Shown: piece after piece, positions 23,383 through 29,684 of the stretch
Layout: each line of letters opens with the position of its first letter
How positions within the stretch are numbered: position 1 is the first letter of the stretch
Assembly: GCA_934101275.1 (NCBI GenBank)
Contig: CAKOQM010000014.1
Location: forward strand, 1 to 29,684
Origin: an uncultured Bacilli bacterium
GTDB taxonomy: Bacteria; Bacillota_I; Bacilli_A; RF39; UBA660
Length of the DNA: 29,684 bases
Direction of reading: 5' to 3'
Notes under the pieces: generated by a model
Seen by the model: only the letters and a program-made list of their open reading frames with translations
Told to the model about the DNA's origin: nothing
The model's database searches: none
Made by a program: the position numbers and the translations under genes

Positions 23383-24207
23383 ATGACATTATTATCAGTT
23401 TGGTCTTTATTTACCAAAATACTGGATATCTGTATTGTTTGGTTACTCTTTTACTTTATTTTAAAAAATATCCGAAATAATGTAAAAATGATTTTAATTG
23501 TGAAAGGCGTTTTACTTCTTATTTGTATTGAAATTTTAAGTAAGATTCTTAACCTTTATACAGTAGGTCTTTTACTTGAATATGTCGTGGAATGGGGGCC
23601 TCTTGCTCTTATTGTGGTTTTCCAACCGGAAATAAGAAATATGTTAGAAAGTATTGGAAGAACGCAACTTCTGGGACGTCATAAAGTTTTAACCGGTGAT
23701 GAACGGGAAAAAATGATTGGCGAAGTTATGAAATCTGTTGAATATTTAAAGAGAAATCGCATCGGGGCTTTAATTGTTATTGAAAAAGATGTTTCTTTAC
23801 AAGAATATATTAATCAAGCTACGAAAATTTATGCAGATATTTCAAGTGAATTATTAAGTAACTTATTTTATCCAAATAGTCCTTTGCATGATGGTGGTGT
23901 GATTATTCAAGGCGATAAAATTACCTGTGCAGGTGCGGTTTTTAAAACAAGTATGAATCCAAGTGTCAGTAAAAAGCTAGGTACCAGACACCGTGCTGCT
24001 TTAGGAGTCGCTGAAGAATACGACGCTATTGCCCTTGTAGTATCGGAAGAAACAGGTCGTATTAGTATCGCTTGTGATGGGGAACTTCATTATAATTTAA
24101 CCCTTGACGATTTTAGAATGATGTTAATGGATGAATTAAAACCAAAAACAGAAATATTCTATGATGGAGATGCTCAAAAAGAGGAAGGGGATGATGTAAA
24201 TGAATAA
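23383..24207 (+). CDS. cdaA: Diadenylate cyclase CdaA, 274 aa
   Basis: Makes cyclic di-AMP from two ATP at the membrane. Three hydrophobic spans occupy about residues 12-80. The DAC domain (about 95-245) has LHDGGVII (D170) and GTRHRAALG (R202, H203, R204). The usual motif is DGA, and here it is DGG, an A-to-G change that should be checked. The next gene overlaps the end and encodes the partner CdaR. The usual third gene, glmM, is not adjacent. c-di-AMP controls potassium and osmolyte transport and wall strength in Bacilli. Confidence 0.95.
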   Translation: MTLLSVWSLFTKILDICIVWLLFYFILKNIRNNVKMILIVKGVLLLICIEILSKILNLYTVGLLLEYVVEWGPLALIVVFQPEIRNMLESIGRTQLLGRHKVLTGDEREKMIGEVMKSVEYLKRNRIGALIVIEKDVSLQEYINQATKIYADISSELLSNLFYPNSPLHDGGVIIQGDKITCAGAVFKTSMNPSVSKKLGTRHRAALGVAEEYDAIALVVSEETGRISIACDGELHYNLTLDDFRMMLMDELKPKTEIFYDGDAQKEEGDDVNE

Positions 24208-25558
24208 GATAAAAAAGTTTTTTAAAAAATGTTATTCAATGATTGATAAAGGTTTAGTAACGCCTGTCAGTCGTATCATATATTTCTTTTCTGAAAAGTT
24301 AAAAAATAATCCTTTACATATTGAAAAGTTTTTAAATCGTCCTTTAGTTTTAGTTTATTTTTCTCTTATTTTAGCGGTTACCTTTTTCTTCTTAGTGGAT
24401 TCGCAGGTAATTACTTTAGTGGAAACAGAAGCTGAGATATTATCAAATGAACCCGTTACCGTTATTTATAATAAAGAAAAATATGTGGTTGAAGGTTTGG
24501 TTGATAGTGCCGATATTATCTTAACGGGCCGTAAAAGCTCTTTATACTTAGCTAAACAACTAGGAGACCATCAAGTAAGACTTGATTTATCCAATTATGA
24601 AGCGAGTGATACACCAAGAAAAGTGCCATTAACGTATACACAAACCGTCGATAATATTAATTATAAATTAGATCCGGCTTATGTTACCGTTATTATTAAA
24701 AATAAAGTGAGCGAAGAAAAAAGTGTTTCTTATGAACTTATGAATGAGGATAAACTAAACGAAAAATTCTCTATTTCTAGTGTGACATTAGATCAAAATA
24801 CAGTTGTTGTCAAAGGGGCTCAAGATGCTCTTGATAAAATTGCTACGGTTAAGGCTTTAATTGATTTAAGTAATTCGAAGTTTACGGAAGCGATTACGTA
24901 TGAAATTGATAATATTCCTTTAGCTGCTTATGATAGTGCTGGAAATCGTCTTGATAATGTGGAAATTGTTCCTGGAACTCTTGGGGCAAGTATTTCCTTT
25001 AGTACTTCTAAAAAAACAGTGCCAATTGTGGTGACAACGACAGGTGACCTAGTGGCTGGTAAAGCTATTTCTTCGATTACCATGAATGGTAAAACAAACT
25101 ATACAGTTGATATATATGGTGAAAAAGAGGAAATTGATAAAATTGAAAGTGTACCTGTTGTTATTGATGTCAATGGGGCTGGAACCGGTGGAGCCCTAAC
25201 AAGAATTGCCGATATTAAAAAACCAAGTGGTGTTCGTTCTATCAGTGAAAATGATGTTAAAATTGTGGTTACTTTTGGTGATGAAAAGCAAAAAACAATT
25301 GACATTACCAATATCAAAGCCAATAACTTAAGTAGTGGTTTAACGGTTAACCGTACGAATAATGACCCAATTTCTATTCAAGTCAAAGGTGTTCAATCTG
25401 TGATTGATTCTATCAGTGAAACCAACATTTCGGCTTATATTGATTTAACAAATTATACAGTAGGAACGTATGAGGTTGAAGTAAAACTTGAAAATACTGA
25501 TTCCAGAGTAAAATTTGTGGTATCTAATAAAGTAAGCGTTGTTATTAGTGCTTCTTAA
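24200..25558 (+). CDS. cdaR: CdaR/YbbR-type membrane protein, 452 aa
   Basis: CdaR is the membrane partner of CdaA and modulates cyclic di-AMP production. Residues about 47-67 are one span, and the extracellular part holds tandem YbbR domains (about 80-165, 175-265, 270-355 and 360-450). These show the repeated V.VK/VV.G.....I..V...IDLS...T pattern, for example VVVKGAQDALDKIATVKALI and IQVKGVQSVIDSIS. It overlaps cdaA by 8 bases and so is co-translated. The operon ends at a terminator instead of continuing into glmM. Confidence 0.9.
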   Translation: MNKIKKFFKKCYSMIDKGLVTPVSRIIYFFSEKLKNNPLHIEKFLNRPLVLVYFSLILAVTFFFLVDSQVITLVETEAEILSNEPVTVIYNKEKYVVEGLVDSADIILTGRKSSLYLAKQLGDHQVRLDLSNYEASDTPRKVPLTYTQTVDNINYKLDPAYVTVIIKNKVSEEKSVSYELMNEDKLNEKFSISSVTLDQNTVVVKGAQDALDKIATVKALIDLSNSKFTEAITYEIDNIPLAAYDSAGNRLDNVEIVPGTLGASISFSTSKKTVPIVVTTTGDLVAGKAISSITMNGKTNYTVDIYGEKEEIDKIESVPVVIDVNGAGTGGALTRIADIKKPSGVRSISENDVKIVVTFGDEKQKTIDITNIKANNLSSGLTVNRTNNDPISIQVKGVQSVIDSISETNISAYIDLTNYTVGTYEVEVKLENTDSRVKFVVSNKVSVVISAS

Positions 25559-25566
25559 AATGTATA

Positions 25567-25599
25567 AATAAAAATGACTACGAGCGAGTCATTTTTATT
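25567..25599. terminator. Bidirectional terminator between cdaR and the DUF378 gene
   Basis: A perfect 13-bp stem (arms AATAAAAATGACT and AGTCATTTTTATT) surrounds the loop ACGAGCG. It has T runs on both strands and overlaps the stop of the converging minus-strand gene. Confidence 0.85.
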
Positions 25600-25807
25600 T
25601 TTCAAAAGGATGGTCATCAATATGATGAAACAAAATACCGATGCTTACTAGACCACTGATACCAACAAGAGTATAAATAATTTTGACAAGCATTGAACCA
25701 GTTTCAAAAAGTGTTGTGACAAGGTTGAAGTCAAATAAACCGATGAGTCCCCAGTTTATGGCTCCAATAATGGCAAAAGTCAAACAAATTTTATATAAAA
25801 CTTCCAT
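25595..25807 (-). CDS. DUF378 (YuzA-like) small membrane protein, 70 aa
   Basis: I start it at ATG 25807 (MEVLYKICL), with GTAGGTGG upstream. An ATG 18 bases earlier places its codons over that ribosome site. Two hydrophobic spans (about residues 5-28 and 40-62) frame the family signature IIGAINWGLIGLFDFNLV and a second part KIIYTLVGISGL. DUF378 proteins are small two-span membrane proteins of unknown function. It ends inside the bidirectional terminator. Confidence 0.9.
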   Translation of the reverse strand: MEVLYKICLTFAIIGAINWGLIGLFDFNLVTTLFETGSMLVKIIYTLVGISGLVSIGILFHHIDDHPFEK

Positions 25808-25910
25808 GTATCCACCTACTTTCATTAGCTATTATGAACAAACTTAAAATTATTATTCATAAATTTTAAGAGCCATCCATAAGATAGACTAGAAAAGGAA
25901 TGTGGTGGAA

Positions 25911-26960
25911 ATGAAAAAAATACTCACTTTAACACTTCTTTGTTTTACCCTTTTATGTGGGTGTCAAAAAGAAAGTGCCGATACAGTGGTCGATAACTTT
26001 TCTAAAAAAGTAAGTGATACGAAAAGTTATGTGTTAAAAGGCAACATGGAAATTTATGCGGATGAGGAAACCTTCACTTACAGTTTAGAAGTAAATTACC
26101 TTCAAGATAACTTTTATAAAGCAATTATGGTAAACCAAACGAACAACCATGAACAAATTATTTTAAGAAACAGTGACGCGGTTTATGTCATTACGCCTTC
26201 TTTAAATAAAAGCTTTAAATTCCAAAGTGATTGGCCAAATAATTCCAGTCAAGCTTATTTATTAAGTTCAATTGCTAAAGATATGAAAAATGATACAAAT
26301 AAAAGTGTCACGGAAGAAAATAATAACTTTATCGTTAAATCGACCGTTAATTATCCGAATAATCCTGAGCTTAAATATCAAAAAACAACATTAGATAAAG
26401 AGGGGAATATTAAGAAAAATGAAGTTTATGATGAGCAAGATAAATTGAAAATGAAAGTGACATTTTCTTCAATCGATTATAAAGCGGGTTTAAAAGAAAC
26501 ACACTTTAAATTAGAAGACTATATTAAAGAGTCAACCGATGATAATACAAAAGAAGAAGAAAACTGCGATAAGAGTAAGGAAGAATGTGACTCTAAAACA
26601 ACAGGTTCTATAAATGATATTCTTTATCCTTTATATGTACCTTCTAATACTTACTTATCAAAAAGTGATAAAGTAAAAACCGATGAGGGGGATAGAATTA
26701 TTTTAACATTCGCCGGTGATAAAAACTTTGTTCTTATCGAAGAAAAAGCAAGTGCGGCAAATGAATTTGAAATTATTCCTGTTTATGGCGAACCTCTTGT
26801 TGTTAGTAGCACCATTGGGGCTTTAGGAAATAATAGTCTTACTTGGACTATCGGGGATATGAGTTACTACTTAGTTGGTAGTGATTTATCAGCAAGTGAA
26901 CTTCTTTCTATAGGAAAAAGTATTGGAAATAACAACACAACAGTAAGTAAAGAAAAATAA
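25911..26960 (+). CDS. LolA-like lipoprotein (YdcC/DUF4367-type), 349 aa
   Basis: The ATG at 25911 (GGTGG ribosome site) gives a signal peptide with lipobox LLCGC, so C18 is lipidated after cleavage. Residues about 20-210 have the LolA/LppX beta-sheet pattern (NFSKKVSDTKSYVLKGNMEI, then SLEVNYLQDNFYKA, then KYQKTTLDKEGNIK). A charged linker with a Cys pair (NCDKSKEEC) leads to a C-terminal domain at about 225-340 that resembles DUF4367 (VPSNTYLSKSDKV, then VLIEEKA, then WTIGDMSYYLVGS). In spore-formers such proteins are linked to sporulation or germination. That role is not shown here. Confidence 0.8.
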   Translation: MKKILTLTLLCFTLLCGCQKESADTVVDNFSKKVSDTKSYVLKGNMEIYADEETFTYSLEVNYLQDNFYKAIMVNQTNNHEQIILRNSDAVYVITPSLNKSFKFQSDWPNNSSQAYLLSSIAKDMKNDTNKSVTEENNNFIVKSTVNYPNNPELKYQKTTLDKEGNIKKNEVYDEQDKLKMKVTFSSIDYKAGLKETHFKLEDYIKESTDDNTKEEENCDKSKEECDSKTTGSINDILYPLYVPSNTYLSKSDKVKTDEGDRIILTFAGDKNFVLIEEKASAANEFEIIPVYGEPLVVSSTIGALGNNSLTWTIGDMSYYLVGSDLSASELLSIGKSIGNNNTTVSKEK

Positions 26961-26965
26961 TTTTC

Positions 26966-26995
26966 GCGAAAAGTATCGTTGCTTTTCGCTTCTTT
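26966..26995 (+). terminator. Rho-independent terminator
   Basis: GCGAAAAG pairs with CTTTTCGC around TATCGTTG, followed by a T-rich tract. Confidence 0.75.
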
Positions 26996-27001
26996 ATTAT
27001 G

Positions 27002-27007
27002 TATAAT
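27002..27007 (+). promoter_or_regulatory. -10 element of the 166-aa gene
   Basis: A consensus TATAAT directly after the previous terminator. Start codon 27025 is only 17 bases away, giving a very short leader that begins near the AGGTGAT ribosome site. Confidence 0.5.
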
Positions 27008-27024
27008 GATTGATAGGTGATGGT

Positions 27025-27525
27025 ATGAAAAAGCAAACATTGAAATATAAAACGGAAGAAACCGAAGAAATGAAAAAATTTTTTCTTATTCTATTACTCG
27101 TCATTATAATTATCATTCTTGCTTTTGTGTTGAGTTCTTTTTTCTTAAAAGAGGAAGCAAGTGATTATGAATATCAAACAGGTGAAGTGAGTACAACGAG
27201 TGCCATTGTGGGAACTATCTTAAATAATCCTGAAAGCGAGTACTATGTCTTAGCGTATGATACCGATGGCGTAGATGCCAATAGTTATGTTACCTATGGT
27301 AATTACTATACAGGTAATCAAAAAAATCCTATTAAGATTTATTATTTAAAATTAAATAGTGCCTTTAATAAAGATTATTATGTTACCGAAGGTTCCAATC
27401 CTAATGCTAAAAAAATTAGTGATTTAAAAATGAAAGATGGTACCTTGCTTCATATTAAAAAGGGTAAAATAACAGAGTACATTGAAGGTATAGACAAAAT
27501 TGCTAGTAAGTTAAAAGTGAGTTAG
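27025..27525 (+). CDS. Membrane-anchored thioredoxin-fold-like protein without CxxC, 166 aa
   Basis: I start it at ATG 27025 (AGGTGA, five bases upstream). A charged cytoplasmic stretch (about residues 1-20) precedes a hydrophobic span (about 21-43). The external part (about 55-160) has the thioredoxin layout: EYYVLAYDTDG, a helix, IKIYYLKLN, then an ISDLKMKDGTLLHIKKGKIT strand pair, and a final EYIEGIDKI helix. No Cys is present, so it is not a disulfide oxidoreductase; some membrane-tethered thioredoxin-like proteins in Gram-positives lack the CxxC and may hold a partner. The fold call is by pattern. Confidence 0.65.
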   Translation: MKKQTLKYKTEETEEMKKFFLILLLVIIIIILAFVLSSFFLKEEASDYEYQTGEVSTTSAIVGTILNNPESEYYVLAYDTDGVDANSYVTYGNYYTGNQKNPIKIYYLKLNSAFNKDYYVTEGSNPNAKKISDLKMKDGTLLHIKKGKITEYIEGIDKIASKLKVS

Positions 27526-27548
27526 AGGCCAAATTTTTAGTCTCTTTT
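27524..27548 (+). terminator. Probable terminator overlapping the stop codon
   Basis: AGAGGC pairs with GTCTCT (one G-U) around a 10-base loop, followed by TTTC and TTTT. Confidence 0.5.
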
Positions 27549-27595
27549 CTTTTGCTTAAAATTATGATACCATGATTAAGAGTAAGGTGATAAAA

Positions 27596-28759
27596 ATGAA
27601 AGCTAAAAAAGGTTTTAGTTTAAAAAGTGTAGCACTTATTATTATCGTGACTTCTATTATAACAAGTATCACAACAGGACTTATCATTTATAATAATAGT
27701 AAGCTTGTTTTGGGTTCGGCTAGTTTAAATGATGATAGTGCATTAAAAGAATTTTTGAAAGTTTATAATAGTTTAGATGAAAATTACTATGAAGATATTG
27801 ATAAAACAAAGATGATTGATGCGGCGATTGCGGCTATGTTGAAATATTTAGGTGAAGATTATTCAACGTATTTAAACCAAAGTGAAACAAATAGTTTATC
27901 GAGTAAATTAAGTGGTACATTTAAAGGTATTGGTATTTCTATTACAAATGGTAATGAAGTCGTTAAAGTATACGAAGATACACCAGCTTCTCGTGCCGGT
28001 TTAAAGGAAAAGGATAAAATTTTAAGCGTGAATGGTACATCTACGGAAGATAAAAGTCAAGTAGAAGTGGCCAACTTAATTGATAAAACCAAAGAAAATA
28101 CCTTGACGATTTCTCGTGCTGGTGAAGAATTCACTTTTAAAGTGGTACCAGAAATTATTAATACCCCTTTAACAACTCATATATATGAACAAAATGATAA
28201 GAAAATAGGTTATATCTTTATTGATGCTTTTACCGAAAAAGTGGGGGAAGAATTTAAGAAAAGTTTGACGGATTTAGAAAGTAAAGGAATAGATAGTCTT
28301 ATTATTGATGTGCGTGAAAATACAGGAGGCTATTTAAAAGGAGCCACTGAGATTGCTAGTATGTTTTTAGAAAAAGGTAAAACCATTTATAGTTTAGAAG
28401 GTAAAGAAGGGACTACGGTTTACAAAGATGAAACCGATGAGAAAAGAACGTATTCTGTTACCATTTTAATTAATGAAAATACAGCTTCGGCAAGCGAGGT
28501 TTTAGCCGCGGCTTTAAAAGAAAGTTATGGGGCTAAGTTAGTTGGTAAAATTTCTTATGGAAAAGGAAAAGTACAACAAACCAAACAATTAGAAGATGGT
28601 AGTATGGTCAAATATACTTCAGCAAGATGGCTTACGCCTACAGGAGAATGTATAGATGGGTTTGGTCTTGCGCCTGATTATGAAGAAAACATTACCCAAA
28701 ATGAAGATGGTACCTATACCGATAGTCAATTAAATAAAGCTTTAGAACTTATGAGTTAA
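27596..28759 (+). CDS. Carboxyl-terminal processing protease (PDZ-S41), 388 aa
   Basis: I start it at ATG 27596 (AAGGTGA). One N-terminal span (about residues 11-33) anchors it outside. A PDZ domain (about 100-185) has GIGISITNGNEVVKV and the ligand-binding ASRAGL. The S41 domain (about 190-375) has ENTGG. The nucleophile Ser is in TASASE (S298 or the next Ser, S300), and the general-base Lys is K323 in YGKGKVQ. Members process the C-termini of exported proteins; CtpB in Bacillus acts in sporulation signalling, and this one cannot be assigned to that. The stop is in a terminator stem. Confidence 0.93.
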   Translation: MKAKKGFSLKSVALIIIVTSIITSITTGLIIYNNSKLVLGSASLNDDSALKEFLKVYNSLDENYYEDIDKTKMIDAAIAAMLKYLGEDYSTYLNQSETNSLSSKLSGTFKGIGISITNGNEVVKVYEDTPASRAGLKEKDKILSVNGTSTEDKSQVEVANLIDKTKENTLTISRAGEEFTFKVVPEIINTPLTTHIYEQNDKKIGYIFIDAFTEKVGEEFKKSLTDLESKGIDSLIIDVRENTGGYLKGATEIASMFLEKGKTIYSLEGKEGTTVYKDETDEKRTYSVTILINENTASASEVLAAALKESYGAKLVGKISYGKGKVQQTKQLEDGSMVKYTSARWLTPTGECIDGFGLAPDYEENITQNEDGTYTDSQLNKALELMS

Positions 28760-28769
28760 GTTCTTTTTT
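28744..28769 (+). terminator. Rho-independent terminator overlapping the protease stop
   Basis: AGAACTTA pairs with TAAGTTCT (8 bp) around TGAGT, followed by T6. The stop TAA is in the right arm. Confidence 0.85.
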
Positions 28770-28770
28770 C

Positions 28771-28799
28771 TTTATAAAAAAATAAAAGTTAGGTATAAT
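28771..28799 (+). promoter_or_regulatory. Promoter of the DUF402 gene
   Basis: TATAAT (28794-28799) with a weak TTTATA -35 (28771-28776) at a 17-base spacing. GGAGACGGAG precedes ATG 28821. Confidence 0.5.
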
Positions 28800-28820
28800 A
28801 GTTTTGGAGACGGAGTAATT

Positions 28821-29363
28821 ATGGAAAAAATTAAAATAGGAGACAAACTTAAGATAGAATGTTTTAAACATAATGGCTTTTTAGACCAAACGAGTGAAGA
28901 GGCCACCGTTGTTTGTGTCACGGATGAAATGCTTGTCGTTGCCAATGACCGAACCAAACTTATCGAACATAATGGCGAAAGTCATTGTACCGGTGAACCA
29001 GCTGTTTTATTTTTCTATAAACATAAATGGTTTAATATCATTGGGCAACTAAAGAAAAATGGCTTATTTTATTATTGTAATATCGCTACCCCCTATATTA
29101 TTGATGGCAAAACCATTAAATATATTGACTATGATTTAGATTTACGGGTGTTTCCTGATGGGGGCTTTCGCGTTTTAGATCGTAACGAATACAAATATCA
29201 TCGTTATCTTATGAAATATAGTAAAGATTTGAACAAAATTGTGGAAAGTTCTTTATCAGAATTAATCGAATTAAAGAAGAAAAATGCCTATCCTTTTCAA
29301 AAGGAAATTGTTCTCAATTTTTATCAAAAGTTCTTAAAAATAAAAGAAAGTGAAAAAGAATGA
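28821..29363 (+). CDS. DUF402-family nucleotide phosphatase-like protein, 180 aa
   Basis: The core (residues about 60-120) has EPAVLFFYKHKWFNIIGQLK, then YYCNIATPYIIDG, then IDYDLDLRVFPDGGFRVLD. This is the DUF402/YgaC pattern: the paired Asp-rich strands D(Y)DLD(L)(R) hold metal in characterised relatives (Staphylococcus Ntdp-type NTP/NDP phosphatases), which hydrolyse nucleoside tri- and diphosphates. The length is normal for the family, and there is no signal peptide. It ends in TGA at 29361-29363 and precedes the tandem promoter region. Confidence 0.88.
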   Translation: MEKIKIGDKLKIECFKHNGFLDQTSEEATVVCVTDEMLVVANDRTKLIEHNGESHCTGEPAVLFFYKHKWFNIIGQLKKNGLFYYCNIATPYIIDGKTIKYIDYDLDLRVFPDGGFRVLDRNEYKYHRYLMKYSKDLNKIVESSLSELIELKKKNAYPFQKEIVLNFYQKFLKIKESEKE

Positions 29364-29684
29364 AAAAACGGCCCAAAAAGTTCTAAAAACGCTTGCATTC
29401 TCGTATAAAATAGGGTAGAATCTAAGTCGTGTCTTGGAAAGAAAACGGGCTAAAAATTGAAATTTGTAAAAAAATCAAAAAAGCCTAAAAAAACGCTTGC
29501 ATTTACATTACAAATAATGTAGAATGTAAAACGTACCTTGAAAAAAGGCGCAAAAAAGCAAGAAAATATGAGGTTTTAAAAGATGTCAAAAAAACTTTTA
29601 AAAAAACTTCAAATTTACACTTGCATTTACATTCGAAATAGTGTAGAATGTAAAACATGTTGTGAAAGCAACAAAGAAAACGAT
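29364..29684 (+). promoter_or_regulatory. Three tandem sigma-A promoters (P1-P3) before an unseen highly expressed unit
   Basis: No protein gene lies in these 321 bases. Three cores share the same elements and spacing: TTGCAT at 29393-29398, 29497-29502 and 29621-29626, each followed by exactly 17 bases and then TAGAAT at 29416-29421, 29520-29525 and 29644-29649. The last two also share TTTACATT and AATGTAAA arms and a common AAAAC after the -10. Such stacked promoters are typical of rRNA operons and other highly expressed units, so an rRNA operon to the right is likely but outside the window. The AT-rich linkers between cores contain A-tracts, as in UP elements. Confidence 0.8.

Overview
This AT-rich window looks like chromosome from a gut-type, low-GC Gram-positive bacterium of the Bacilli, close to the RF39/Erysipelotrichia/Mollicutes-like lineages. 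The evidence is WhiA, CdaA and CdaR, YuzA-like (DUF378) and DUF402 proteins, strong AGGAGG-type ribosome sites, lipoprotein and prepilin signals, and many single-membrane-span surface proteins. TGA is used as a stop (for example in two ATGA overlaps at 9632 and 12072) and TGG encodes Trp, so the code is standard, not the Mycoplasma code. The assignment to a group is inference.

Left end (1-1100): the N-terminus of a serine recombinase runs off the left edge on the minus strand. It is followed by a 90-residue unknown ORF and a complete tmRNA gene (ssrA, minus strand) with its terminator and promoter. This is probably one flank of an integrated element beside ssrA.

1100-8900: single genes, mostly separated by tight terminators and compact promoters. 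They encode a Cys-repeat surface protein, a bacterial PH-domain protein with a membrane-anchored partner, a two-LysM protein, a polytopic protein with a DUF4352-like ectodomain, an unusually long two-domain ThyX, and a SipW/TasA-type surface protein.

8960-14611: an operon-like block of OmpR-type regulator, histidine kinase, unknown protein, ABC ATPase and double-FtsX permease. It resembles an antimicrobial-peptide sensing and detoxification module. A perfect match to the published BceR box lies just upstream of the ABC genes. It ends at a 17-bp perfect hairpin, behind which is a frameshifted XRE-type regulator relic on the minus strand.

15021-22380: a cell-surface locus. An M23 peptidoglycan hydrolase is followed by two large prepilin-like proteins with Ig-like and Cys-rich domains. 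Between them lie a decayed third pilin relic, an AlbA_2 (Schlafen-type) fragment and a 59-bp direct repeat. A membrane-anchored unknown closes the locus. No pilus assembly ATPase, platform protein or prepilin peptidase is present here.

22380-29684: housekeeping and envelope genes: whiA, cdaA-cdaR (c-di-AMP synthesis, without the usual adjacent glmM), a DUF378 protein on the minus strand, a LolA-like lipoprotein, a thioredoxin-fold-like anchored protein, a PDZ-S41 protease and a DUF402 protein. The window ends in three tandem promoters with identical TTGCAT-17-TAGAAT cores, which probably drive a highly expressed transcription unit, perhaps an rRNA operon, beyond the right edge.
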